Shown piece after piece: positions 23,691-34,875 of a DNA stretch of 64,000 bases. Every line of letters begins with the position of its first letter. The stretch's first letter is position 1. The notes beneath the pieces were generated by a model. That model saw only the letters and a list, made by a program, of their open reading frames with translations. It searched no databases and was not told the DNA's origin. Location: assembly GCF_963259705.1 (NCBI RefSeq), contig NC_081842.1, forward strand, positions 41,602,796 through 41,666,795. Reading direction: 5' to 3'. This DNA comes from Myotis daubentonii. Its lineage: Eukaryota; Chordata; Mammalia; Chiroptera; Vespertilionidae. The position numbers and the translations under genes were made by a program.

Positions 23691-24124
23691 ATCCCGGTGC
23701 CGGGAGGCATATTACCCTTTTACTACATAGGATTGAGGCCTGGTGCACGGGTGGGTGCTGGCTGGTTTGCCCTGAAGGGTGTCCTGGATCAGGGTGGGGG
23801 TACCCACTGGGGTGCCTGGCCAGTCTGGGTGAGGGGCTGAGGGCTGTTTTCAGGCTGGGGGTGACTGAACTCCCAAACGCTCCTTTTTTCCTTTTTTTTT
23901 TTTTTTTTTTAAATTCTGGGCCAGCTTTAGCTTGAGGCTTGGCTCCAGCTCTTAGGCCTCCGGCTGAAAGTAGGTTTCTGGCCTTTGCTTACAATGTTGC
24001 GAATCTGCTGGCTGAAGTTGGGCGTGTTTGTTACAATGTTTCTTAAACTGCCTGCTCAGAGGCAGCGGCAGGCGGGGAACGTTGGTTTCCTCCGTCACTG
24101 AGGCAACCAAGCCTCATGTTAGTT

Positions 24125-24235
24125 TCAAGCTGCCTGGCTGCCGGCCGCCATCTTGGCTGACAGTTAATTTGCATATCTCGCTGATTAGCCAATGAAAAGG
24201 GTATCGGTCGTATGCCAATTACCATGTTTCTCTTT
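24125..24235 (-). promoter_or_regulatory. Promoter-like cluster in Helitron 5' part
   Basis: On the minus strand, in order, there are an inverted CCAAT box (CATTGGCTAATC), an octamer (ATATGCAAATTAAC) and CCAAGATGGCGGCCGGC, a YY1-type initiator-like sequence. The order and compact spacing resemble a TATA-less housekeeping promoter. Published work on vesper-bat Helitrons reports captured gene promoters, so this could be one. That identity is inference and was not checked. Confidence 0.5.
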
Positions 24236-24247
24236 TATTAGATAGGA

Positions 24248-26735
24248 TATAATCAAAAACCATAACTCTTATAAGGTATACCTACCTGTTCTAGAGGCTG
24301 ATCACTGCCCAGAAATACCACCCAATGCAGTGTTCTGAGATACTGGTAGCAAGAGTCTCATATAAAAAATAAAATAAAACAAGTTGTTGTTTAACATTCA
24401 GGAAAGGGGTGTAAAAGAGAATTAATTGCATACACTCACTGTGGGAACCAGCTTCTCATGGCAAACATTTCATTTCAGCAAACAGTGAAAGAAACCATTG
24501 GAGCTTTCCAGGGTAGCTCCACAGGAATCAAATTTCTCTGAAATTGTTGTTGGCCTTGCCAAGTCTGTCTCTAATGTTGTCTCACCATGGCTTCTACTTT
24601 CTACCCAAAGGTGTCTGTTATGGTACAACACTTGGCCAAGAGCTGATACGATCTCAACCACCAAGCTCAGACTGCGATCTCTCTGCATCAAACTGCAGAC
24701 ATAGGGTTTCAGGAAAAGTTGACTGGGGGGAAGGGGAAAGCAACAAGAAAGCAGGAGATTGAGTTATAGACTTAAAAACAAAAGAGGGTGTATGGTAAGC
24801 TTTCACAAATTTCACCAGTGAAATAACCAATGTGCAAAGCTCCTTATCTATGGCAACACAAGGCGAAAGCACTACTGTGGTAGACTTTAAGCAACCTAGT
24901 AAAAAGAAGAAAACTATATAATCAGATCAACATGCAAAGAGCAACAATTAAAACGTAATAACACCATGCTCTTTATTTATAATGTGTGGAGTTGAAGGGC
25001 ATAGAGGACCAGTTATATATGCACCAGAGTAGTAAAAAATGGCAAGCTTGGAAGAAAAAGAGATTTTACGTCTCATAAAAAGAAGGAAGTGATGAGAGGT
25101 GAGAAATACACTGAAACATCTGTTTCATTTCATAACAGTAAAGTAGTTTACAGCCTTTTTTTACTATACCTCCAGATGTAATTTGGTGTTTGAGGGTCAG
25201 GAAAACAAGTTAGCTTCAATGTTCAACACATTTACACCATCGACTTTCTATATATTTATTTAGGCCAGCAAGAAAATGACGATGCCTCCTATTTAAATTT
25301 TGTCCACTACTGAACTGCAAAGAAGCAAAAAGAATTTAACCCTTTCCCGCCACAGAATTAATCCTAACCCGTTAAATAGGAGTCTTTTCTCCCTTTTCAG
25401 CAAATTACCTTTAAAGAATGAAAATGAACACGTGGAGGCACTTTCTGTTACAATCAGTTTGATTTTGTTGTTCGTTGTGACTTACTGTAACACAATGTCT
25501 AAATTACTTTCTGTTGAAAAAAGAAGGCAGCTTCGTCTTTCCAATTCTTTGACTTTATTCCATTGCTCTACCTCTCAGTCTCTTTCTGTTTCTTCCTCTT
25601 TCTCTCTTTCATTTGTTTCCCCAAATGACTTTCAGATTTTAAATTTACCCAAGTTCCCAGCATCAGGAGCGACAGATGATCTAGCACAGGGCTGTCGTGG
25701 GGACGACACTAGATAACTAGGAACAGCCTGCAGTGCAGTGCTCGTGCAGCAGTCAGCTCTCAAGAATTATCATTATTCTTTGGAGTTCTGCTCCTCCAAT
25801 TCTCAAGTTCATCTCTTCCGATCCAGGTTTTATTATGACTGTCTGGGGCTCATCTGGAAAGAGAGGGCTTCAAGTCAATCGTAGGCACAGGGAGGATTGG
25901 GTTAAGTGATCAGAAATCTCAAACATGTAGAAAGAAGCAGCCAGTCGGGGCCAATTCAACTGTGTGTTTGTATCGGAGGGAGAGAGGTGGGCGGCGAGAA
26001 GGCTGAGAGAAGATTTAGGCAGGCAGAGGTGGTAACCAGCCATGAAAGTATAGAACAAAACCTAACCAAAAGCAGTTATAGGTGAACAGGGGCAGGTGTG
26101 CAGGTGAGGACCTGACATCAGCACCACTGGTCAGGAAGAGACCACAGAGAGTCTGATGGGCTGGGACATGGCCATTCACTGGAGTGCTGGAGGTCAAGGA
26201 GGCAGCAACAAGGTAAGTTTTGAGATAAAGGCCACCTTTAAAAGGGGTGAATTGAGGCTTCCTGTGGCCCCCTGCCCTGGGCACAGAGGTCTGTGCTCAT
26301 CTTCCCTACCTATTGGCTATCTGCCTCTGTGGTGGCAAAGGCTCAGGCACGTTCCAGTCCGGTGTCCTTCGACTCGAGCTAAGCAGTAGCCCTTCTGCAG
26401 GATGAAGCACAGACCCTGCTGGAGGCCGATGAAGATAGAGGGTCCCAAGTCCACTGCTCCATGCCCAATGCCCTGGACCACAGCTGCTTTCCTCAAATGC
26501 TCCCAGTGTCTGCTCATGACTGACTCCTAGTGGTGTTCAATAAATGCTGTTTAGATGTGTAAAGGAATAAGCATGAGGTGCATTACAGTAATCCTGTCTC
26601 TTTTTCCTCTCCCTTCTTTTGACAAAAATCTAACACAACCTCCAAAAGCTTCTAAGCTTCCGTTCAAGAAAAGATGAGCTCTTTCTACGCTCCCCTCTGA
26701 TTCCCAGAGAGGAGGGTGGTGCAAATTAGTGCAAT
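24248..26735. other. Unassigned non-coding sequence
   Basis: No gene is recognised. A 138-codon open frame at 25300-25716 has a serine-rich, unfamiliar translation and is flanked by TTAA sites, which is weighed and set aside below. GTTCAATAAATGCTG at 26536 resembles an L2/MIR 3' end. Confidence 0.35.
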
Positions 26736-26739
26736 GAGC

Positions 26740-26935
26740 AGACACTTTGATGTTGCTCAAAACTGGGTTCAAATCCTAGCTCCACTTTTTGGAACTTCCC
26801 TGAGCTTTGCCATTTTTTGTGACAAAATGGAAATAAGAACTTCCAGGACATCATTCTGGGGGCTAAATGAGATATGTTTGACTTCCTACTATAGTCCCTG
26901 AAACATAGTAGGTACTCAATAAATATAACCAATAA
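26740..26935 (+). mobile_element. MIR SINE
   Basis: GGGTTCAAATCCTAGCTCC, CCATTTTTTGTGACAAAATGG, GGGCTAAATGAGATATG and GGTACTCAATAAATATAACC give a near-complete MIR. Confidence 0.8.
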
Positions 26936-27115
26936 AAATATTTAATCATTTCACTGTCTCTCCAATATTAAGGACTGCCCCCATTTTTACAGATTAGAAA
27001 ATGCAAGAAAAAAGAGATTAAGTAAATTGTTCAAACGGACATGTTTCATGATAAGCCTTTGGGAAGTAAAATGGTGAGGCCAATAAAATACATTACCCTG
27101 TTGAAGATCGTGGTA

Positions 27116-27290
27116 GGCCTAGCTGGTTTGGCTCAGTGGATAGAGCGTCAGCCTAAGGACTGAAGGATCCCAGGTTCAATCCCAGTCAAGGGCACATGCC
27201 TGGGTTGTGGGCTTGATCCCAGTAGGAGGCATGCAGGAGGCAGTCAATCAATGATTCTTATCATTGATGTTTCTATCTCTCTCTCCTAAA
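27116..27290 (+). mobile_element. VES SINE, short 3' end
   Basis: GGCCTAGCTGGTTTGGCTC, AGTGGATAGAGCGTCAGCC, GGTTCAATCCCAGTCAAGG and GGCATGCAGGAGGCAG are clear VES landmarks. The 3' part is shortened to TTTCTATCTCTCTCTCC and runs into a perfectly duplicated 21-bp unit. Confidence 0.9.
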
Positions 27291-27329
27291 CTAAATATTC
27301 ATTAGTTTAAACTAAATATTCATTAGTTT
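27288..27329 (+). repeat. Perfect 21-bp tandem duplication
   Basis: Two identical consecutive copies of a 21-base unit (AAACTAAATATTC plus ATTAGTTT) lie between the VES end and the L1 fragment. Confidence 0.95.
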
Positions 27330-28142
27330 AAAATGAATCTAGACATTGACCATATATATCTTACACAAAAATTAATATAAAATGAATCATAGATCTAAAT
27401 GTAAAATGTGAAAGTATAAAACTTCCAGAAGAAAACATAAGAAACAAATCTACGTGACTTTGGGTATGGCAATGAGTTTTAGGTACAACATCAACAACAA
27501 CAAAAAAGCCCAATAAATGAAAGAAAAATTTGGTAAGTTGGATTTTATTAAAATTTAAAACTTCTGCTCAGCAAAAAGACACTAAGATAATCAAAGGACA
27601 AGCCAAAGACTAGGAGACAATATTTGCAAAACAAATAGCTGATAAAGGTTTTGTATCCAAAACATACACAGGACTCTTAAAATTTGACAGTAAGAAAACA
27701 AACAACCCAATTAAACATGGGCAAAAGACCTGAACAAACACCTCATCAAAGAAGACATACAGATGGCAAGTAAGCATGTGAAGACACTCAGTGTCATAGG
27801 CCTTTAGGGAAATGCAAATTAAAACACAGCAAGATACCACTACATCCCTGTTAGAATGATCACAATCCAAGGAGGGACATCATCTAATGCTGGTTAGGAT
27901 GTGGAGCAACAGCACAGCCACTTTGGACGGCAGCTTAGCAGTTTCTTATCAAAGCTAAACCTAGTCTTACATGATCGAGCAATCGCACCCCTAGGTATTT
28001 AGCAAATTAGTTAAAAACATACACTCACATAAAACCCTGTACATGGATATTTTAGCAGTTTTATTCATAATTGCCAAAACTTGGAAGCAACATAAGTGTC
28101 TTTTAATAGGTGACTGGATAAAAAAACTATGGTATTTCTATA
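27330..28142 (+). mobile_element. L1 (L1M-type) ORF2 tail, left part
   Basis: GTGACTTTGGGTATGGCAATG, CTTCTGCTCAGCAAAAAGAC, AAAGACCTGAACAAACACC, GGGAAATGCAAATTAAAAC and TTTTATTCATAATTGCC are landmarks of the mammalian L1 ORF2 C-terminal coding region. The reading frame is broken. The copy is split at 28142 by a Helitron and continues at 28781. Confidence 0.9.
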
Positions 28143-28780
28143 TCTTATAAAATAAAAGGCTAATATGCAAATAGACCTACCGGCGGAACAACTGAACGAA
28201 CAACCGGTCGCTATGACACGTGCTGACCACCAGGGCGTGTGTGCAGAACATGGTGGGCATTGGCTGCGGCAGGATGGTGGAACAGGTGAGCGGGGGTGCC
28301 AGACCAAAGTGGGGCGCCGGTTGCTGTCATCAGGGCGAGCCTCTGGTGGTTACTGAAAATTCTTTGCTCCCACATGCCGTGTTCCCGCCCAGCGCTCACA
28401 TTCACTGCTGGTGCCCAACACCACTCGGTGCCATCAGCGTGTGCAAGTGGCGACTGCTGGCCCCAGCTGCCCCTGAGGGCTTCTCCACCTCCCCCTGTTC
28501 CTGAGGGGCAATCAGGGCAGCAGCCACCGCTCATACCCGGTGCTGGTCCGGGCCCTAATCGCTCCATGCCATCAGCAGGTGCAAGCGGGGCCAGCACCAT
28601 CAGCGCATGGGAGCCACCGTGGCAGGAGCGGGGCTGCCGGCGGACAGGGGACCAGTGGCCACGGCATGAGGGGCCGGGCGGGAGCATGGAGGATGGACCG
28701 AGACCCACCACTGTGCCTACCGCAGCCTCGCGGCCCACAGTTCCTTTCAAGGTGCACAAATTCGTGCACTGGGCCCCTAG
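28143..28780 (+). mobile_element. Helitron (HeliBat type), 638 bp, inside L1
   Basis: The 5' end is TCTTATAAAATAAAAGGC, with the conserved TAATATGCAAAT. The 3' end is GTGCACAAATTCGTGCAC at 28752-28769, GGGCCC and CTAG, followed by T. The flanks are A (28142) and T (28781). The L1 text reads on across the insertion. The GC-rich interior has a repeated GCCATCAGC...GTGCAAG phrase about 137 bases apart. No Rep or helicase ORF is present. A 203-codon minus-strand open frame here matches nothing recognisable. Confidence 0.95.
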
Positions 28781-29210
28781 TATTAAAATATTATTCAGCA
28801 GTAAGAAGAAATGCTCTGTCACAGCAATGAAAAGACCTGGAGAACCTTAAATGCACATTGCTAAGCAGAGGAAGCCAATAAAAAAAGGCGACATATTGAA
28901 TGATTCCAACTATATAACATTTTGGAAAAAGGAAATGATAGGGATAGTTTATAAAAAACAATCAGTGGTTTCCAGCATTTGGGAAGGTTGGGAAGGAGCT
29001 ATAAGGTGGAGCACAGGGACTTTCAAGGCAGTGAGACTATTCCATGAGATACTGTAATGATGGATACACGATATTATGCTTTTGGTAAAACCTATAAAAC
29101 TATACAACACTAAGAGTGAATCACAATGTAAACTATGCATGTTAGTTTATAATAGTGTACAAGTTGTAGCAAAGTACCACACTCATTCACAAGACATTAA
29201 TAGTAGGGGA
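28781..29210 (+). mobile_element. L1 (L1M-type) 3' UTR, right part
   Basis: ATATTATTCAGCAGTAAG, GGAGAACCTTAAATGCAC, GAATGATTCCAACTATATAAC, ACTTTCAAGGCAGTGAGAC and AAGAGTGAATCACAATGTAAAC continue the same L1 copy that stops at 28142. Confidence 0.9.
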
Positions 29211-29903
29211 CTGTGAAGGGGAGAGAGGGAGTACATGGGAGTCCTCTATACTTTCTGCGCAGCCCTGCATCAGGGTCCAAGCTCCCTGTATGAAGCAGAA
29301 TGAGGATGGGGGAGAGCTTTGAACAGTCAGCATCTGGTCACAGCCCCCATGCCAGGTCTTCCCCTCTGGCAGTAGACAAGAGGGAGAATCAGGTGCTGTT
29401 TTCCATTCTGCCAAGGGCAGGGCATTAAACATTCTTGTCTTGACCTTGGAGACAACCAACCACCAAGTACCCACCACTAAACCCCTGCCTACCTCTCTAC
29501 CTTCACCTCCTGCTACCATCCACATTCCCACTTTGCATTCCGGTGAGACCATGTGAGGGGACGCTCCTCACAACCACACTATGGTAACCTGACTTTCTGC
29601 CTTAACTCATGCTGTTCCTCTCTCCTAAAATAATCTGCCTCAATGTGTACCCAGTCTTCACCTGCCAGGCTCCTCTCTCCAGAGATCTTTCCTCAAGCAA
29701 TCTCCATTCCCAGGCATCCTTCCTCTAGACTCTCTTTGTACTGAATTAGCCTGTTTCCAATTACGACCCTCCATTAGACTTAGAAACTTAATGTTAGGGG
29801 AATTACAGTGTCCGGAAATTTGTAAGCAACAATATGCTTGTACCACTGTCTCCCTCCTTATTGTGTAAATATATGCAATGTAGCATATGTCAAAAGTAAA
29901 AAA
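29211..29903. other. Unassigned non-coding sequence
   Basis: No gene or named repeat is recognised. It ends in an A homopolymer at 29899-29914. Confidence 0.3.
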
Positions 29904-29914
29904 AAAAAAAAAAT

Positions 29915-30135
29915 GGAGCTACACTGCTTGGGTTTGAATCCTGACCGCTATTGACTAGTCACTCTAAATTTGGGGGTTGTGCTTAATGTTACTGTCTCTC
30001 AGTTTTCTCAGATGTGAAATGGGAATAATGTTTACCTTATAGGTTGTTGTGAGATTTGACTGACTAGATAGATCATAGATAGATATTTTGATTACTACGT
30101 GACATCTTATAAGTGCTGGTTAAGTAGTAACTACC
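29915..30135 (+). mobile_element. MIR SINE
   Basis: GCTTGGGTTTGAATCCTGACC, CTCTCAGTTTTCTCAGATG, TGAAATGGGAATAATG and TTACCTTATAGGTTGTTG match the MIR order. GATAGATAGATC-like additions disturb the 3' part. Confidence 0.8.
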
Positions 30136-30139
30136 ATCG

Positions 30140-30164
30140 TTGTCATCATCATCGTCATCATTGC

Positions 30165-30204
<40 letters not shown>
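30140..30204 (+). repeat. (CAT)n microsatellite
   Basis: A near-pure CAT/TCA trinucleotide run with a few GTC interruptions at the left end and 13 or more perfect units at the right. Confidence 0.95.
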
Positions 30205-30205
<1 letters not shown>

Positions 30206-31145
30206 GATTTGCAGTCCTGACAGTAGGTGCATGGTGCCCTACAGGCCTCTTTCAGGATTCCTGTGATACTTCTTTGGATTTATCTGATCTCCAGCTTATT
30301 TAGATTAAATTGTTAATACTGACCTTTGTCTACTGGCACAAACTCTAACTCAGAAGGGGTTCCGGTGATTTAAGTAAATAGAACAAATAATCAGCAGCAT
30401 CCTGGACAAAAACCACAAACTCTTCTCTCAAAGCATCTGTACTTTCAAAGATCTAGCTTCTTATGGGGGGAGGGGAGCACCAAGAAATAAAGAGGGAAAA
30501 GAAAGAAAATTGTGGTATTATTAGTAATAACCTTGAAAGATAAATGTTTCTTAAAGGAAGAATTAGAAAGGCTGTTAATTTTAGCAGCTTGTGTTCAAAA
30601 TGCTGAATTTCTTTAGAATGACACATTTGTTGAGGAAAAAAAAGTACTAAGGGGACAAAAAAAAAAAACCTAGCAAGGGAACAGCAAGAAACTCAAGCCA
30701 ATATGTAGCTTGCATCTGCTGGCAATACCCCTCATCAAAGGAGGAAATAAGATACAAAACTGAAATTGCTATTCAAAGAAACTTGATAAACAAAATAATC
30801 CATTCAATATAACAGATGGCTATACAATAGTGTGTGCCATGACTAAAATATCTGACCCACCCACCTACCCACTGGTAGTGCTACCAAAAACAGCGCTTTA
30901 AACTGGGCAACCTGGAACGTACAGAATAAAACTGCTGTAACTACAATGTCAGCAAAATATATCCATGCTGAAAAGAATGGAAATACTCAAAAGGCACCAT
31001 CTAAAAAAGTGTACTTCCGAATGCTATATTCTCTCTGCTTGGCCCAGGTACACATTCTGTCCTTGTGAGAGTTTTACCTCTGTTCAGTTAATCAGTCCTG
31101 CAATTCAAATAAGATCATCAAAGCTATGCTCAATCTAGTTCACCT
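30205..31145. other. Unassigned AT-rich sequence
   Basis: Nothing is recognised in this stretch on either strand. Confidence 0.3.
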
Positions 31146-31149
31146 CAGA

Positions 31150-31260
31150 AGATATTGATGTTACCTCTACTGTGTTCCAAGCCCTGTGGTAGTTGCTGGA
31201 AGTACTGAGATGAATGCGACATTGTCCCAGGTCTTGAAGTTTATACTCCAGTGCTGTTTG
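31150..31260 (-). mobile_element. L2 LINE fragment
   Basis: TGTGTTCCAAGCCCTGTGG followed by TACTGAGATGAATGCGAC and AGTTTATACTCCAGTG is the reverse complement of the L2 3' region. Confidence 0.5.
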
Positions 31261-32690
31261 TCTACTTAGCAGTAACCCGAAACATCGCCTTGCATATATT
31301 TAAGCCTCTGTTAAATCTGGAATTGCTAAATTAATGGAGTGTATTGATTCATTTGATGAAAAGTTATGGTCAGAACTTTCTAGCTTCCATGAAGGCCACC
31401 TGATTTAAGGTTGCCATGACTGACTGGTCTGAAAGATTTGGAATAAGGCAAAAGAAACTTTACCTCTTTGCCACCCAAATCTGATCAATAAGAAAGTTAT
31501 TTATCATTTTCAATGTTTTCATGTATAAAAATGAATGTTTGAGTGATGGCTTTCTCTACTCAGATAGTGCCTTTCATGGATACTGTGAACACCACCAGGG
31601 CGAAGCAATGCTGTACTTCAGGAAAAGCAAAACCCAAAGCACAAATAAAAAATGTCAACAAATTAATCAGCACATTTTCCTGTTGCCCAATTTTCTGACT
31701 AACTTCTGATGGACCTCTGGGGCAGTGAAGTAGAATGCTCAAACAAAAAGGACTTTAAAAGGAGGTGGACTTTCATTGCATAGTATTTCTGACAGCTTGC
31801 TCCTGAGCAAAGCAACTGGTGTCCCTGGGGACTCATTCAACATTCATTCGAATCGTGGAGAAAGAGCCCCAGTTTGGAAGATGTTTTTCTGGAGTACAGA
31901 GGGGGACTTTGATCCGAGCTCAGATAACAGCTGCCCTCCATGGGAGGGTTTTCTGGTCTCTATCCCTCAGGCCAGGTAGGTCTCTGGGGAGGTGTCTAGT
32001 TGACCTCAAAGCTCAGCCAAGCAACTGATACCTGAGGGAGGGTCTTTGAGTGGGCAAGGGAGCCTGGCATCGAGTGTTATCGTTCTGTCAGTCTTTCTCC
32101 TGGCTAGACACAGAGCTCACAGGAAAGGGACTCCTAAAGGGAATCAAGTCTCACCTTGATTTTCCCCCCATTGTCAAATTAAAGGAAGGCAGGAAGCCAA
32201 AATACCATGATAGATTTTAGTCTCTACCGTTGTGTTTTCTCACTACTCGGGAGTTGTAACAAAGTGTTTCCTTTGAAATTCCTGACCCCTGGCTTTTCAA
32301 TACAAAAGCAAAGGTAAATATGTATGATTAATACCTTAGAAGAAAATAAATGTATCATAGAGTTAATAGAGTAGGCATAGGAGAATACAAGACTAAATTA
32401 CTTTGTAGAAAGCCATTTTTCTTTTAGAATGAGGAGAATTTGTGAAAATTTAAAGTAACCCCTTTACAATGTAAGAGATGACTTTAAATATTGAGGCTGT
32501 GAGGTAAAATTATGTCTTTGCTATTGTTGATTTTTTGTTGTTGTTGTTGTTGTATTTATGGTATGGGACATCAAGGGAATCACTAAAGTTACAAAGACAT
32601 TTTAAAAATGTAATGATAATTTATTTGAAAAGGTGAATATCAGATCTCCAGCTATCACAGAATGATCCTGCCATTCATGATTAGATAAGA
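31261..32690. other. Unassigned non-coding sequence
   Basis: No gene is recognised. A short (GTT)n tract lies at 32536-32552. Confidence 0.3.
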
Positions 32691-32694
32691 CTTA

Positions 32695-32790
32695 ATTTAT
32701 CCTTTATTCAATATTTATTGAGCACTTAATATGTGCAAGGCATTGTAGGGAATAAAGATATAAATGACAGTCCATATATCTAATGGAGCA
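32695..32790 (-). mobile_element. L2 LINE 3' end fragment
   Basis: CAATATTTATTGAGCACTTA, ATATGTGCAAGGCATTG and GGAATAAAGATATAAATGAC are the reverse complement of the L2 3' end. Confidence 0.7.
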
Positions 32791-33885
32791 TTAAGACTGT
32801 ACCTGGTAGGAAAGGATAAATGTCATAGAGACATGAACTTGAGGACTTAACAGATCTCTCAATGACCACCAGAGCCACATGGAGTGTTGGCTCCAACTGC
32901 TATTTTAATTAAAAGCTGACTTTAGGATGGCTGGGTATTTAGCCAATCTCCTCCCCTGTCACCAAGGGGAAAATAGGCTGCTCTCAACCCACAGAGAGAG
33001 GCTCTCACCCCTCCACAGATTTATGAAAGCAAAGGAAGGCAATTTGCCTGCCTCTCGTATCTCTCCTCTCTCCTTCCAACCCTTTTCTTCAGATGTGAAG
33101 TATGGCATTGGCTGCAGTAAAGACAGCTGAGACAAGAGGGCAAAACCAGTGCTCTCCAGTCTTCTTCAAGCCGCCCTCCATTCTTGGGCAACCTCCCTGG
33201 CTCATCTGAGAGCACATAGCACTTGAGGGAAGTCTGTGTTACAAAGGGCACCTGAAGCAAAGGCTCCTCAAACTAGCCAGAGGCATGATGAGGGAAGGAG
33301 AGGACATATGTGTCCTTTCTCCCAAGGAAGGTGCTTTCCTTTGAGTCCTCCAAGGCTAAAAAAAAAAAAAAAAAAAAAAAAAAGTTGTTATTAATAAGAA
33401 CTATTGGCAGGCATTCAGCGGGAGTGTGTGTAAAACACACAAATGGGTAGAATGCACAAACTCCAACTGATGGCTTTTGTATTTAACTCAATAAGCCAGT
33501 GAGACGTGCTGCAGTGTGTGCTGGACACCTGCTCAGTACTTCTGTTTGCTTCAGAGGAGGTGTTTAATACTTAAAATAACAAGACCAGCAGAAGAGACCC
33601 ACATTGTCACTCTAGCATTTATACCAATTATATCCAGATGTGTCCATTCTTTCTCCTTTTTTCTTATCCTTTTTAATACTTCAGGTTGCCATGATAGGAT
33701 TCAGGTAGGAAATCTACTTCCTGTCTTGACTTGTTCATCCCTGTGACTGCACTTGGATTCCTTAACCTTTTTCATTTTTAACCTTTAATGAGGGCTTTAT
33801 ACTTTTTCTCCCCTTTCTGACATTATCTGGAGATTTTCAGTGTGAATACCTTTTAAATCGTGCTTATGTTATAGTGCTTTTTTCA
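32791..33885. other. Unassigned sequence with poly-A tract
   Basis: Nothing coding is recognised. A 25-base A homopolymer at 33359-33383 could be the tail of an old retrocopy, but the 300 bases upstream match no gene I can identify. Confidence 0.3.
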
Positions 33886-33889
33886 CATA

Positions 33890-34045
33890 TGTATATCTAT
33901 AACTATATCTATATCTATATCTATGTCTATGTCTATATCTATATCTATATCTATATCATCTATAACTATATCTATATCTATATCTATATCTATATCTATA
34001 TCTATATCTATATCTATATCATCTACATGCATATATATATACAGT
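33890..34045 (+). repeat. (TATATC)n microsatellite
   Basis: A hexanucleotide array of TATATC/CTATAT with interspersed CTATGT and ATCATC variants. It holds both strands open for about 90 codons, but these frames are only repeat translations. Confidence 0.95.
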
Positions 34046-34049
34046 ATAG

Positions 34050-34345
34050 AGGCCTTACAAATCCTATCCCTGTGCCCCGGAGCCCTGCACCACCATGCTG
34101 TGAAGACCACAGGGAGCAAGAAGCCAGCCATCCCGGTCATTCCTGCTATCCCAGGTGACACACCAGATGTGTGAGCAAGACCCTCTTAGACCACCAACCC
34201 CACCTGAACCTCAAGCTGTGTGCAGCCACAATAATGAGACCAGCTGAAACCAGCAGAACAGCCCAGTCAAACCCATGGAATAGTGAGAAAAAAATAAGCT
34301 GCCATTGGGTTAAGTAATAAAGTTCCTGGTGGTCTGATACTGAGT
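34050..34345 (+). mobile_element. MaLR-like LTR fragment (3' part)
   Basis: CCAGATGTGTGAGCAAGACC, GCAGCCACAATAATGAGACC, CAGCTGAAACCAGCAG, ATGGAATAGTGAG and GAGTAATAGATAACTGATGCC follow the 3' part of MLT1-type LTRs. The 5' part is lost at the microsatellite boundary. Confidence 0.65.
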
Positions 34346-34518
34346 AATAGATAACTGATGCCACCTCCAATGTACCTAGTATTACCCTACTCACAATAAG
34401 TGCTCAAACACAGGATTAAAAATATGTATGCCAAACAGGCCAACAGGCCCACTCATCCACATTCATTTGCTATTTTTGATACATATATTTCAATAAATCT
34501 TGATCTCTTCTGGGTATA

Positions 34519-34873
34519 CAATCGTCCCTCAGTATCTGTAGGGATTGATTCCAGGACCGCCTTCGGATACCAAAGTCAGCAAATGTTCAAGTCACTTCTA
34601 TAAAATGGCGCAGTATTTGTGCATAATCTACCCTTATTCTCCTGTATACTTTAAATCAGCTCTAGATTACTTATAATACTTAATACCTTGTAAATGCTTA
34701 TTATATTGTGTTGTTTAGAAAATAGCGACAAGAAAAGTCTGAACATATTCAGTACAGATGCAACTACACAGGACATGTCAGCAACAACCTAACATTTTTT
34801 TCTCTCGAATATTTTCCATCCACAGTTGATTGAATCTGCGCATGTGGAATCCGCAGACACAGAGGACCATCTG
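34519..34873 (+). mobile_element. MER2 (TcMar-Tigger) element
   Basis: The left end CAATCGTCCCTCAGTATCTG and right end (TCCGCAGACACAGAGGACC) form inverted repeats. Between them lie TATAAAATGGCGCAGTATTTG, TTTAAATCAGCTCTAGATTAC and ATATTCAGTACAGATGCAAC, all MER2 landmarks. TA flanks each side. This is a full-length non-autonomous Tigger derivative. Confidence 0.92.
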
Positions 34874-34875
34874 TA

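Larger units (their letters stand above)
23093..24247 (-). mobile_element. Helitron (HeliBat type), 1155 bp, non-autonomous
   Basis: On the minus strand the element starts TCCTATCTAATAAAAGAG (5' end at 24247) and ends with the hairpin GTGCACAAATTTTTGTGCAC, CCGGCCT and CTAG (3' end at 23093). It is inserted between A and T, as Helitrons do, and has no target duplication or terminal inverted repeats. There is no Rep/helicase coding region, so it depended on a helper. It carries a nine-unit minisatellite and a promoter-like cluster near its 5' end, and is much more GC-rich than its surroundings. Confidence 0.93.

Noticed and set aside
23249..23840. Open frames of 120 and 185 codons on the plus strand
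   Set aside because: They are translations of the 47-bp minisatellite in a Helitron. The peptide only repeats, and other frames are equally open.
25300..25902. TTAACCCTTTCCCGCC ... GGATTGGGTTAA as piggyBac ends around a 138-codon ORF
   Set aside because: TTAA and CCC at both sides look suggestive, but the inverted match beyond TTAACCC is poor, and the ORF shows no DDE transposase features.
28211..28850. 203-codon minus-strand and 184-codon plus-strand open frames
   Set aside because: Both lie in the same GC-rich Helitron interior where few stops occur by composition. Neither shows a domain, and the frames end at the Helitron/L1 boundary.
33020..33383. Retrocopy ending in a 25-base poly-A
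   Set aside because: The upstream 300 bases match no gene or SINE I can identify, and no target duplication flanks the tract.
33874..34174. Three overlapping 80-90 codon frames on both strands
   Set aside because: Ile/Tyr/Asp repeats come from the TATATC microsatellite.
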